A DNA stretch of 64,000 nt from Macrotrachela quadricornifera (taxonomy: Eukaryota; Rotifera; Eurotatoria; Philodinida; Philodinidae). The DNA lies in NCBI GenBank assembly GCA_022393335.1, contig JAJEKB010001157.1, positions 35,838-99,837 of the forward strand, written 5' to 3'. The position numbers were made by a program, and so were the translations under genes. The notes beneath the pieces were generated by a model, which was not told the origin of the DNA, searched no databases, and was given only the letters and a program-made list of their open reading frames with translations. Position 1 is the first letter of the stretch, and every line of letters begins with the position of its first letter. This document shows positions 36,202-47,324 of the stretch, in pieces.

Positions 36202-36682
36202 ATGAAAGAATTTATTGCAATTTTTCTTTTTAGTAAGTTTATTTTCTTGATATAGATCTGATTAAACCTGCCCGCTTGATAGCATTTTTGCCTGTATGCA
36301 CGGCTCTCAGTTGTTACGTTTGTCTTGGTGGCTCGCCAGGCTGTGATGAACCATTTAATCCACTAGGTTCGGGCGTTTCCATAGTGTCATTGGCCAACTT
36401 TACTTACTGCGCGGTACGTACTCTTATTTAGCTTATTTTTATCTGTAATATGTTCCTACTATTTAGAAGTCGAAGTTAAATGGTGTTACTTATCGTTATG
36501 GTGCACCTTCATGCGTATCAGTTCCGTTTTTTGCCGGCATAGGTACAGCATGTTGTCAAATAGATTTATGTAACACTGATGCTATCACTAGTAGCAATAA
36601 TAGAGTTCATAGCAGCTATTCAAAGCATGTTCTATTAGCTTTTAGTTTTGGAATTATTCTCTCTACACTTCACTTCATATAA
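36202..36682 (+). CDS. Second Ly6/uPAR-type three-finger protein, GPI-anchored
   Basis: Three exons (36202-36232, 36283-36413, 36467-36682) give 125 aa in frame. The signal peptide (MKEFIAIFLFTFLPVCTALS) is split by the first intron, whose acceptor is TTGATAG at 36282; using the later CTCTCAG instead would break the frame. The mature chain starts CYVCLGGSPGC, has further Cys at YCA and SCVSV and ends with the hallmark ACCQIDLCN, then a Ser/Asn-rich stretch and a hydrophobic tail (VLLAFSFGIILSTLHFI) ending at the stop, as for a GPI anchor. The fold and localisation are well supported; function is not known. Phases of its two introns match those of the 23.3-kb Ly6-type gene (1 then 0), supporting common origin. 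Confidence 0.85.
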
Positions 36683-38331
36683 CAAACAGCTGCATGAACT
36701 CTGTCAAAATCATATACTTGAACTTTTATATTCAATTTTATTTTTTTTATTCAACTAAATATTCCCTTCTCTGCGTCGATTGTCATTTTGAGGATTGTTC
36801 CTCTTTTATTTCTATAACAAAGATTATTCCAAATAAATAAGAACGTTCCTGACTTTCGACTATTTTTCCTGATATTTTCCCTATGGGTATAACTAATCTA
36901 AGGTTATTTCTTTGCTAGTGATACCGACGTTCGAACAACGTAATCACTAAAGAAGAACGATTTGCTGGTTTTCAAGAAAATAAAATATTTTCATTCTAAA
37001 ATAGGTCGGTAATTATCTGTTTTTTTTCGCAGTACAGCTTGTTATTCACCTAATATTGCAAGAACCCACGAAAAATAACTTTTGGGCTAAACCATGATTA
37101 ACTGCGATTTTATGCACTGCATCAAAAAGAACTGCGGTACAATTACTTGTAATCGCGGTATTAAATATAGCAGTTGTAATTGGTTTCGCATGGCGCAGTA
37201 TTAAATATTGCGGTCAGTCGTGGTTTTTGAAATTGCGGTATGTTTGATGATAAGCGCGATGTCAATCACGTTCGTTATTGTGAACACATGATGCAAGTAA
37301 ATCAGTATCGTGTCTACATTTTTTTGTTTTCTTCTCTAAATTTGAAAGCATGTCCTTGATGTCAAGGATATAATATTTAATTTATTGTGCTTTACTCAAA
37401 TTTTTTTCATTCGTGACTTCGGTAATCGATAATAGTATGAAAGAAGAAAGAAAGAGAAAAGAATTAGCATATACTATCTATATATACTTTTTCGCTGTGT
37501 CGGCTGGCTAAACTGTAATGTCTATATCAAAAATGAAGCAAGATGATATTTTTCATTACTTTATTACACTTTGTAATTGAGCGTTTTTAATCTAAGTTTC
37601 TTTCGGAATTTTGTTTTGATTTTCCTTTTTTATTGTATTCCTATGTTTAATTATGTCACTATTCGATGTAGTATACTTTATTGCTTTAAATCTTTCGAAA
37701 TTAATTTTGATTCTTGATTTTGTTTAGCTTGATAAGTGAATAGATAGCTGGCAATAGTTAGGTGGCAATATAGGTAGATAGTTAGATAAATAGTTATGTA
37801 GTTTCATAGGTAGATAACTAGATAGATACTTGGATAGTTAGATAAGTACTCAGATAGATACCGACGGAAAGAAATTTTTCAAAAAAATAGCGACAAAATG
37901 GGTTTTTTGGAAACCATGATTTTTTTAGTTAGTCAAAGCTACATTGATACTCTGGCGCCTGTGATCGAAAAATCCGGCTAAAATCTCGGTTTCATAGGCC
38001 GCATTTTGTCGCGGTATTTGCAAAGATTTTTTTTAATGGGTACAGTATCAATTGTTTGTAATGAGTTACTGACAATATTGGACAAAAAAATCGCATGTAT
38101 TATCCTAAATAATTCAGTCAACGAAATGCTTTTGTTTCTCAAGGAAAACAAGTGAAATTTGCACTAGTATGGAAAGTTCTTTAGTATTATGGGAATAAAT
38201 CTCACATTAAGACTGTAAGAGATGGACAGATGAACAAAGTACGCTTTTGTTTGGCAATTTGGATTAAAATAAACAGCAAATTGTTGGACTTCTATCGAGA
38301 AAAAATAATTCACTTTTCCCTACCTTTTGTG
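36683..38331. other. Repeat-bearing intergenic stretch
   Basis: AATAAA near 36832 may end the Ly6 transcript. Around 37130-37230 the sequence repeats the theme GCGGTATTAAATAT with variants, partly palindromic. A TAGATAG-rich tract lies at 37739-37862. An imperfect inverted repeat of about 150 bp sits at 37885-38030 (GCGACAAAATGG ... GCATTTTGTCGC). No gene recognised. Confidence 0.45.
37739..37862 (+). repeat. Degenerate TAGATAG-type tandem repeat
   Basis: Many imperfect copies of TAGATAG/TAGGTAG/TAGATAA in about 120 bp. It reads as a decayed tetranucleotide-like satellite. Confidence 0.7.
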
Positions 38332-38629
38332 CCCCTACAGTCGGATGTTGCCAGAAGGCAACATTTTTGCATTCTGTTCTTCGAATAAGCTGAATAATTC
38401 ATCTTATTGACATAATAGATAACGGGTTTGGAGAGGAAAATTAACCATTAGTTACTTTTCGCATCAAATTCTCAATAGCTTTCTCCTTTCTTGAAAAGGC
38501 ATACAATTGTCCTAAAATGCATGTAGTTAATTATCAAACCGCTTCAGGAACTATATCTGATCGCTTTGAGAAAAATCCTAAGATGATATTGGCAAAATTT
38601 GCCATTTGGCAACATCCGACCATTAAGGG
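38332..38629. mobile_element. Small TIR element (MITE-like)
   Basis: Terminal inverted repeats of about 38 bp: left CCCCTACAGTCGGATGTTGC and right, reverse-complemented, CCCTTAATGGTCGGATGTTG, both continuing with GCCA...GGCAA. The element is 298 bp with no coding capacity. TTAA follows the right end (38630-38633) but is absent at the left, so the target site is unsettled. Confidence 0.65.
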
Positions 38630-40182
38630 TTAAGCTAATAATTAATTGATTAATTATTATTTACTCAGATGCTCTCATTGGTGACCAATGAGTAATTGCA
38701 CCTAACTTTTAGACTTAGGATAGTTTCTAAAACCGAACAAACGTTTTTTTCTATCCAGAAGTATGAAAGCTATCCCACCTTTGCTTGAACTTCCTACACA
38801 TCTTAGAAATATGTCATATATTTACAAAAAATATTTCGTGTATGTTGTAGACTTAGGCTGGTGAAGGTAGGTCACGATCAAGACTTGAACTGTTTGAGAC
38901 ATTGACAAAGGAAAGATGACGGAATTTTTTACAGGACATGCAAAGTATTTGCTTTCCGATGGCAACATAGTGACTGATAGCTCGTGGTCACCAGTTCAAA
39001 AAAACTTCCAAGTATTACATAAAAGATTTCAAAACTTACTGGCAGTATGTTGGGAAAGCCTTTGTAAGATACCGGTAGCTTGTTCAGATAGACTTCAGAA
39101 AGTTACAAGTAATATTTCCCAAATATACTTTAAAAAGAATATGTTGTAGAAAAATCAAAGATGAAAAATATCTGATGAGAAAAAGAAAATAGTTATAAAA
39201 TGTCATGTTATTTTCGTTTTGTAACTGCAAATGATAAATCATCTAAATATTTCATTATAATTGTGAGACCTTCATAATATCGTAAACCGAGATTAACTCT
39301 ACAGCGTTGAACTGGACTTGCATCGATGTGCTTCACTCTTGTATCGAAGTCTACAGCACAGCGAATACATATATGACGAGGACAATTCCTTTCTCATTGA
39401 GCAAATTTTATGAAGAAAAACGCATTTACTATAGACATCATTCCTTTCTTGCAAAATTTTTCTCCTTTGATATTTATTTTTCAATACTTGTCGTTCAATA
39501 TTTATCCTTGCAATCTTTCTACCAATGATATTAAAAAGTTGTTGATACTATATTCAATAAAAAAAAACTTAAACATTTATTTTTAATTGTTGTCACTAAG
39601 TATAGATTAGAATTTTATTGGTAAAAGGTAGATGCATATGTAGATTAGCATGAATTTAGTGAAGAGAAAGATGTTGATGATAAAACTTGTCGAGAAAGTA
39701 AATATCATATTGTTACTAATGCAACATCAGCACACTCTTTTATTAGGCATCAGTGAATAATCTACAAAAGCATACACATCTTGCACTTATATATGAATTA
39801 TGTATGCAGACATTTGATTAAAAAGATTTTAATATTCTTTCTTTCGGCATTTTTTTCTTTCTGTCAAATTCATACAGATCTGTAAGTAATAACGAAATTT
39901 CGAGTTCACGTGCCGAGCTTACTTTTTTTGGACTATAAATAATGATTTTCGATGCATAAAATTTGATGTTGTAAGTGAGCAAGGACAACTTGTGCTCTTA
40001 CTCTACTGTACATTAGCGATACAAAAAAAAATTTTCTACTCTATTCGTCCTTTACCTTCATATATATGTACTGTTCTTAATTGAATAGGTCGTTATTTTC
40101 TTTTTCTCGTTCTTTCAATTGAAAAGTGATGTTGATTTACTTCATTTCAAACGTAGAAGTGAAGTAAAAGTATAAGCATAAT
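38630..40182. other. Gene-poor stretch with short unassigned frames
   Basis: A plus-strand frame at 38916-39149 (78 codons) and a minus-strand Cys-containing frame at about 39395-39225 (CPRHICIRCAVDFDTRVK ...) look somewhat protein-like. Neither has a start, splice context or family that could be supported. Possibly gene remnants. Confidence 0.3.
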
Positions 40183-40815
40183 ATGAAGAAAGGAACGGAT
40201 CTTGATCCATTTTTAACGAATAAATCTACGCCTCAACCCTCTAATGATAATACATCTTATTCATGGGTACGTTATATCGTTGCTGCTCTTGCAACAGCAT
40301 CAATTTTTGGTTTGATTGTTCTCATTCTTCTTCTTGCTATACCAATTACTGTTCTCGCTATTGGTGGAACTTATCGTGATCCACGTTATTGTCCTATTGA
40401 ACCTCGTATTAGTCTTTTCCTAATTGTTAATGGAAGTGTGACATTAGGATCTATAGTTCTTACTATTATTATTTCCATAATGACAATCTGGTTCGCTTAT
40501 CAAAGTTCATTAGCTTCGATCATTTTGGTTATCATTCTAATTATAACAATTTTTATTAGTATGATCTTTTCATTTATATGGTTAATTATTGGAAGTGTTT
40601 GGACATTTAGTGTACGTGATACAGTTCTACATGAATATGATACGTTTACTAATTTTTATTCATATAATTATTGTCATCCTGTATTATATAAATTTACATT
40701 TGCATATTTAGTTTTAACTTATATTTTTTTAGCACTTCAATGTTGCTTTTACTGTAGTCCTAATATACTACGATGTAGAAAACAAAAAAATTCTTTTGGT
40801 GTAATTAGTCAATAA
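40183..40815 (+). CDS. TMEM272-like four-transmembrane protein
   Basis: A single-exon 210-aa frame. Four hydrophobic segments lie at about residues 30-60, 80-103, 108-137 and 168-190. After TM1 comes the family-typical turn with IGGTYRDPRYCPIEPRI, recalling the Tyr/Cys-Pro-x-x-Pro-x-Ile segment that follows TM1 in TMEM272. IWLIIGSVWTF closes TM3, and C-rich juxtamembrane sequence (CCFYC) follows TM4. Members are unstudied membrane proteins that have expanded in several invertebrates, usually with N- and C-termini in the cytosol. The N-terminus is polar with no signal peptide. The TAA stop lies inside an AATAAA (40811-40816). Family call is by pattern memory and moderate; a membrane protein is certain in character. 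Confidence 0.7.
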   Translation: MKKGTDLDPFLTNKSTPQPSNDNTSYSWVRYIVAALATASIFGLIVLILLLAIPITVLAIGGTYRDPRYCPIEPRISLFLIVNGSVTLGSIVLTIIISIMTIWFAYQSSLASIILVIILIITIFISMIFSFIWLIIGSVWTFSVRDTVLHEYDTFTNFYSYNYCHPVLYKFTFAYLVLTYIFLALQCCFYCSPNILRCRKQKNSFGVISQ

Positions 40816-40816
40816 A
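40811..40816 (+). terminator. AATAAA overlapping the stop codon
   Basis: The stop of the TMEM272-like gene is embedded in AATAAA. It may be used as a poly(A) signal or be chance; another AATAAA lies near 41022. Confidence 0.35.
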
Positions 40817-42102
40817 ATTTTTCTTTTTTTCTTAATACTTCTTTTCTTCAAAAAAAACAAAAGAAATTCTATCAAATTTTTGACAAATTGACGAAAACAA
40901 GAAATTAATATTTATTTTTCTTTTTATTTTCTATAAAAACACTTAAGTTTATCAATCTCAATTATTTCAATTGCACATAAATAAGACATGGTACGATTGA
41001 GATTATATTTCATATTTAATTCAATAAAAAAACAAGCTAATCTACTTCTTTTGCAAGCTGAGTTATATAGAGTACCCAAATGAATACAAAAATTATTTGT
41101 ACACGTTATGATTAAATGTTCGATTAATTTTTTCTTTATAAATTTGTAGGTAAAAACTTTTCATTATAATATTTTTTTAATATCTTGAAAATCACATTTA
41201 AACGGCATATCATAATTTTCTTAATTCTATCAAAAATTTGTAGATTTATCTATTATTGCCCCTATAATTAATCTTTTTTGTATTTTTTAACAATAAGCCT
41301 TATACTAAGTTGGCAAAAAGAAGCGAAAACCTATAATTCAGCTAATATCATTTGCAATTAATCAAAATTTTGTTGCATAGTAGATAAAAACAGGAATTAT
41401 TATCTATTAAATGCATACAGTTTTATTATTAATCACACTTAATCCAGTAATTTTTTCAACAGAGAAAAAAAACGTAAATCTTTTCTCATATAGGTGAAGG
41501 TTGTAAATGTTCTATAAAGGTTATCACTGGTAGTTATAGTGTAAAAATTTGACATATAATTAATATCAAAAAATAATACGGAACATTAAAAATGAAGAAG
41601 ATAGAATATATGACAATGATATTAATATTCACCATAATGATAATGAACATATATGACCAAAACCTATGTTATATCATTCTAGATAATGAATTTCTGAACT
41701 ACAATTACTTATATTTACTTTGTCTTCGTTATTTTGAACAATATATGTTATTTTCTGATATGGAAAAAAATACCGAATCTTTATATGGTAATCAGAAGTG
41801 ATAGTCTTTGGGAATTATTTATTTTTATGAATGAAAACCAACAGCTTCCATATGAGGAACATTAGTCTACAAGTTAATCTTGATAAAAGACTGATTGCTG
41901 ATAATAGATCATTTTCTAAATAATAAAAAATTGTCTGATTTTTATTCTCAATTCCTATATTGGTTTAAGTATTTAATATATGATATGTGCAAACTATGTA
42001 ATGAGGTAAATTGATATTCAAATTATCAATCTTCTTCAACTATTTCTGACACAAATTAATCATCCGATGATTGTAAATGTTGAAATAGTTGATTTCAGGT
42101 CG
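40817..42102. other. Intergenic, nothing firm
   Basis: AT-rich. A plus-strand frame at 41592-41801 begins with a signal-like hydrophobic stretch (MKKIEYMTMILIFTIMIM) but has strongly AT-driven composition and no recognisable domain, so it is not called as a gene. Confidence 0.4.
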
Positions 42103-43269
42103 TTAAGACCTAGCCCCCACCCAAAAAAAGTTGATTTTTGTCAAATTTATCGATTTTTTTTAAATAGTGTGTGTGATAGAGCATCGCGTCCGCTATCGAA
42201 TGCGCTATAGTTTATTTTGTTTACGATGGATTTTAAGGGTTTTCCAGAGATTTTTCTAAAAATCTTTATTCAAGAAAAACGACGTCTTTCAAATAATTCA
42301 ATGTTTTTGCGTATTTTAATTTGTAACGATAAAATGTATTTCTTTCTATTGTACAAAATCTTATCTTGACTTTGATTCTGTCACTTAGCGAAATAAAAGT
42401 GATGGTGAAATTGTATATACTCCAAATGAAGAAAACCTTGATTCTATTGTAAACTATCTTACATTAGATCTCGATGATATTGTATTAGAATTATCGGATG
42501 AGAACATTACTGATATATGAAGCAGGTGGTTATGTTTGATTATCGAAATATAATCACCTTTATCTCAGATTTTAAAAATACTAGTTACTTTATTATCATA
42601 TCACTCGCTAATCACATGTTATTACCTAAATTCTAGTTTTTTAGGTCATTTAGGCACACCTGCTAATGAAATTTTTTCGTGATATTTTCAACCATAACGA
42701 GTTCAAGGTGTCTTTTATTATTTAAGATAATAGAAAAACACTATTACTGGATCAAAATTCATAAAATACACTCTTTTGTGTTTTCGTGCGTCCCAGATTT
42801 CTCCGCTATTTTGAAAATTAAAGAGCTCGGATTTGTTTTAAATCATAGCTAATGTCTGACACTACAACTTAACAAAGCCCAATTTTTCAATTTCATGATT
42901 GTTGTCAGATGAGGAGAACATATTTCAGAGCTTTCACCCTAATAATTTCATACCATGACGTAAAAGTTCTTTAAAAACTAACCTACAGAAAAATTAAAAA
43001 ATCGGACTCTGTTAAGTTGTAATGTCAGATCTTAATTATGATTTAAAACAAATCCGAGCCTATTAGCTTTCAAAATGGCCGAGAAGTCTGAAACACACAA
43101 AGACCCAGCTTTTGAGTATTAATCTTAGGTTATTTCTTGAAAGGCTCAAGGTTTCAAGCTGAAATTTTTATCATATGGTGCCAAACCCAAGATACATCCA
43201 CTCTGAAAGATTCGTTAAGATCGGATGTTCTAAGACAAAAATAAAATTTTGGCTGGGGCTGGGCCTTAA
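42103..43269. mobile_element. TTAA-flanked TIR element with internal palindrome
   Basis: TTAA occurs at both borders (42103-42106 and 43266-43269). Inside them are inverted ends, left GACCTAGCCCCCACCCAAAA and right, reverse-complemented, GGCCCAGCCCCAGCCAAAA. A second inverted repeat lies within: about 42775-42885 pairs with about 42990-43110 (for example GCTCGGATTTGTTTTAAATC / GATTTAAAACAAATCCGAGC). A short coding-like stretch at about 42390-42520 (EENLDSIVNYLTLDLDDIV) ends in a stop. TTAA duplication is characteristic of piggyBac elements. No transposase core was recognised, so this is a deleted or non-autonomous copy. Confidence 0.6.
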
Positions 43270-43730
43270 TCAATCTACGTTCATCCACATTACCATATAG
43301 CACTCGACCATGATTCAATGGTATTTGTTCATGTCATTTCCGTAAGGTTGAAATTCAACACATACATGCGTGGTTCGCCTTTATCTTGCATGTTAAAAGA
43401 ACGAATGAAAAAGAAAGAAAATTTGTTTATCCGGTTTTGCGATATTTTCTATAAATATAAACAAATGTACTTAACTCACATACTGTATTTGATGGTTTAT
43501 TTTTTCATTACAAATAAAAGAGACGCGATAGATACTCAATGAACTATTAATCTGTCAGTTGAATAGATACTTAAAGTGTTTACATATAATGGACAGTTAA
43601 ATTAGAAGACACTTAAAAACACATCAGTAATAAAAAAAAAAGCAATTGAAGTAATCGCACTTCTATCTCTATTTTATTCTCTCGCGAGAAGAAATAATAT
43701 TATCAAATTGCTTTTTACCATTTGATAAAG

Positions 43731-45039
43731 ATGATAGTATCAGTTTTCTTATTGATTCTATCCATGAATATTATCAATATGGATTGTACGAAATCTATTG
43801 CTCATATTTACAATGCATCGTATGACTCCATTGATACTATAACAATACATGTTCTAAATGTATTTGTCAAGGATTATTTTCAAATTCGTCTCTATCATAT
43901 GTAGGGTTAAATTGCTATAAAAATAATAAGATATGTGCATTATTCACCACTAATTATTCATCATCATCGATAATACGGGTGAATCTTAATTCGACATTGA
44001 TATTTACACAACAACCAACACTAACAAATACAACAACAAGTAATCAAAAAATATTTTGGATTGTTAGTATAGTATTACTGAAACTTTGCTTACAATTTTG
44101 TAGTATCATATCCATTAATCGGTATAACAATGGCTGGATATGGAAATGGTAGTTCTGGTTCAGATAACAACGCTTTAAACAATCCATGAGGTTTAGCAGT
44201 AGGTGAAAATAATAGTCTTTACGTTGCTGATTTCAATAATGCTCGAGTAATGAAATTACAAGAAGGATCCTTGATAGGATCTCGAGTCGCTGGTTCAACA
44301 ACATCGGGTAATAATGCGAATCAATTTCGTAATCCAGCACAGATTTCGATTGATTCAAATTCGAATCTTTATGTCAACGATAATTCTAACTACAGAGTGA
44401 TGTTATGGTACAATAGTGCATCATCTGGTGTTGTAATTACAGGTAATGGTTCTTCTGGATCTACCATAACACAAATTAGCGAGTCTGTAGGTTTAGCTAT
44501 CGATTCGCAAAGAAATATTTATGTCAGTGATACTGCCAATCATCGAGTTATGCAATGGGCTCCCAATGCTACTCATGGTACTATTATAGCCGGAACTGGA
44601 GGTGTCGCTGTTAATACCAATCAACTGCTTAACTAGTCCTATGGAATCTATCTCAATGAAAATAATTTTTATCTTTACATTGCTGATCAAAGGAATCATC
44701 GCATTCAACGTTATCTACTCGGTAATTCTACTTATGGAACTACTGTAGCAGGCGGTAATGGAGCTGGATCAACAAGTCAACAGTTGAATACACCCCTATT
44801 CTGTATGTGTTTCTAAGCAAACAGGTGATATTTATATCGCCGATGCAAACAATCATCGAATTCAGCTATGGAGTCCTAGAGCCACAAGTGGAGTTACTAT
44901 CGTTGGTATTAGTTGAATAAGCGGCACTAATGCAACGCTGATCAATTCACCTTTCAATGTGGTATTGAGTTTAGACGAAACTTTCTTGTTTGTGAGTGAT
45001 ATGAACAATCATAGAGTAAAATGCTATCAACTTCGGTAA
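43731..45039 (+). pseudogene. Decayed NHL-repeat protein
   Basis: An ATG at 43731 opens a signal-peptide-like stretch (MIVSVFLLILSMN). From about 44110 the sequence encodes at least five NHL beta-propeller units (GLAVGENNSLYVADFNNARV, GLAIDSQRNIYVSDTANHRV, YIADQRNHRIQRY, DIYIADANNHRIQLW, FLFVSDMNNHRVKCYQL). The frame is broken by stops at 44187-44189 (in NNP*GLAV, where intact copies normally have Trp), 44634-44636 and 44914-44916, and by an extra C near 44790-44793. A further stop at 43902-43904 separates the N-terminal part. NHL-repeat surface proteins are abundant in rotifers. With four or more lesions this copy is dead, though the units are still well preserved, so the decay is recent. 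Confidence 0.8.
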
Positions 45040-45213
45040 TTGACTCTGTGGTTTTGTCATTAAATACTAACATAACTGTACTTGATCATTATTTTAATGT
45101 ATATAAATCGTCTGTAGTGTTATATTTATTTCTTTAGTAGATTCCAGTGCATTGTCGCATTGATATTCATATCATTCATTTCTACTTAACGCTTTCTTGC
45201 CCTTTGGTCCCTA

Positions 45214-45920
45214 TACACTGTAAAAGTAATAAGCGTTCTACCGAATTTTGAAGGTTTTACAACGAAACTCTCTGGAAGTTCGGTACATCTCAGACTGAAC
45301 TTTGAGTAGTTTCGTATTTTTGTACGAAACCGGTGACAGTTTCGTAGAGCATGGAAGGGTTCCGTATAGGTTCTAGGAAAACATTCATAGTTTCGTAAGT
45401 GCTCTAACAGTTCCGGACACAATGTGCGAAATTAGTCATGGTTTCGTAAAAGATGTACCAGATCATTCCATCATTTATGAAAATATGAACAGTCTCGTCC
45501 AATGTATGCTGAATCTTTTGATGTTTTACGAAACTTCTGATAGATTCATATTAGATATAGGAAACATTTAGTTGTTCCACGAAACTATCAGTGGTTTCGC
45601 GAAAACATCAAAAGGTTCAGCATATATTGGACGAAACTGTTCATAATCTCATTAATGATGAAATAGTTTGGTATGTCTTTTACGAAACCATGACTAGGTT
45701 CGCATAAGAATACGAAACTACTCAAAGTTCAGTCCGAGATTACCGAACTTCTAGAGAGTTTCGTAGTACAACTTTGAAACTCCCTGTAATTTTCCGAACG
45801 TAAAAAGATTCTGTATGAAAACTATGAAACGATTTTTATGCTATGGAACATAAAATCGTTTCGTAAATCAGTGTAAAACCTTCAAAGTTTGGTAGAACAC
45901 CTATTTTCTTTTACAGTGTA
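45214..45920. mobile_element. Long palindromic element with CACTGTAAAAG ends, TA-flanked
   Basis: Element 45216-45918 (703 bp), flanked by TA on both sides. Ends are CACTGTAAAAGTAATAAGCG and, reverse-complemented, CACTGTAAAAGAAAATAGGT, then GTTCTACC.AA..TTGAAGG in both. Arms of about 330 bp pair nearly to the centre at about 45565 (TTTTGATGTTTTACGAAAC with GTTTCGCGAAAACATCAAAA). The whole carries a recurring TTTCGTA/TACGAAA theme. No open frame of transposase size, so it is a foldback MITE; the TA flank fits a Tc1/mariner-type target. Confidence 0.8.
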
Positions 45921-46325
45921 AGGATTTGTTTAAGGGTAGAAACAGGTGGTTAAGAATAGAGTTAAGGTTAGAAATAAGGGACTAGCGGTAGAAATAGGTC
46001 ATCAGATGTAGAATTGATCAGCAGCACTAAAAAAGAGTCTGGAATGAATTAGTTTCTAGCGCGCTTGAACCATTTTTAAAAGAAAAAAAACAAAAGTTCG
46101 GGATAGGATCAGATTTTGCTCGAACTTTAAAAGATTCTTTTTTTATAGAGTACTTCTGGTCTGTGGCGGTTCTTGATGTAATTGGCGATTATGTCAGGTA
46201 TGTTGTATTTATATAATTTTAAGACCATAACTCGTGGTAGAAAGTTTGGTGGCATTTTACTTATATAACGATGCATTCGGTTTTATGATTATAAGTTGAA
46301 GAGTGAATGAATTCTCCTTTTTTGT

Positions 46326-47324
46326 TTAACCCTTCATTTGTATTGTGGAGTCCGAGTGGACCCATTCTACAGTTTTTGATGCGGTGTTCCTTCTAGATTT
46401 GATATTTCGAGGCACTTCTTTAGTGTAATCTCTAGTCTATTGTTGATGGTTAATGTCATAAACCATCATTCATATACGGTGCTAAAATAGAGAAAACCAG
46501 TCTATGGGTCCATACGGATCCTACGACAGAGATGGTGTTAGAAGAACAAATATTCATCGCATCTTCTTGTCTCAACTTAGGATGGATTTGACAGTTTTGC
46601 AAAACCAACGTCGTAGTCAAGAACCACGTCTTATGCCAAAAGTGAAATTTGCTTTACTTTCTCTTGGTTATCGTCTTCGATCAAATAATGTCGAAGAACT
46701 TAGTGTGAATAAGGATCCGAATCGAGAAAAAAAGATATTATCTATGTCCAGCACTGATTGGAAGAAAAATTCGACAAATCTGGCACGATTGTGGGTCGAG
46801 TGTATGTTGTTCTCACTCGTCCACCATCAGGATAGTAATTTATCAGCAACGCAAAGACAAGGACTTGATAGAATATGTTTTGAATTTGCCAGACAAAGTT
46901 GTATCACAAGATTTATACTACATCGAAAAGAAACGACTAATTCACAAACTTCACAATCATGATGAAGACAAAAGAACACACAGATAAAGATATTTGAAAA
47001 TAGATGCTTTTCATTTCTTTTTCATTCACAGAACATTTTTATACCAAGATATCAGTGTGCTTCTCCTACACTAAACTAAAGCGAGTGATTCTAAGATCCC
47101 TGCTTTGCGCTTTAATACTTTTGTGAAAAAATTGCACTGCTTGTTTCAGAAATGTTACATCTTCATGCTGTGAAGATGGAGTTAGACACATCAGTCAGCA
47201 TAATGATGGTCTTTACCGCCTGATAGTACATGAATGATTAGCTTGAATAGAAAGAAAATACTGAGTTTTTGTTATAATCCCTAGTTGGGTCCATTCGGAC
47301 CCCACGACACAAACGAAGGATTAA
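46326..47324. mobile_element. piggyBac-type element, TTAA target duplication
   Basis: TTAA lies at 46326-46329 and 47321-47324. The left end starts CCCTTCATTTGTATTGTGGA and the right end, reverse-complemented, starts TCCTTCGTTTGTGTCGTGGG, both continuing with GTCCGA.TGGACCCA. A third copy of the end (TGGGTCCATACGGATCC) sits inside at 46506-46536 in the orientation of the right end, like a subterminal repeat. TTAA duplication and CCCTT-type ends are piggyBac hallmarks. Length between TTAAs is 991 bp, too short for an intact transposase; one 152-codon frame is inside. Confidence 0.78.
46504..46962 (+). CDS. Unrecognised 152-aa frame inside the piggyBac-type element
   Basis: ATG to stop without intron, starting within the internal copy of the element's end (MGPYGSYDRD is encoded by the repeat). 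The protein is basic, with no membrane segment and no signal peptide; it contains ALLSLGYRLRSNNVEEL and LARLWVECMLFSLVHH, probably helical. It has none of the piggyBac catalytic Asp context that I can identify and lacks the Cys-rich C-terminal finger. It could be a domesticated or captured exon, or a fragment of an element-encoded protein. Confidence 0.35.
   Translation: MGPYGSYDRDGVRRTNIHRIFLSQLRMDLTVLQNQRRSQEPRLMPKVKFALLSLGYRLRSNNVEELSVNKDPNREKKILSMSSTDWKKNSTNLARLWVECMLFSLVHHQDSNLSATQRQGLDRICFEFARQSCITRFILHRKETTNSQTSQS

Noticed and set aside
36920..36935. GTTCGAAC resembling a tRNA T-loop
   Set aside because: No acceptor stem, anticodon arm or internal A box at the right spacing.
38916..39149. 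78-codon plus-strand frame
   Set aside because: Reads somewhat protein-like but has no start context, family or splice partner.
41592..41801. Possible small secreted protein
   Set aside because: Signal-like start but composition expected by chance in AT-rich DNA; no Cys pattern, cleavage pattern or poly(A) signal that would raise confidence.
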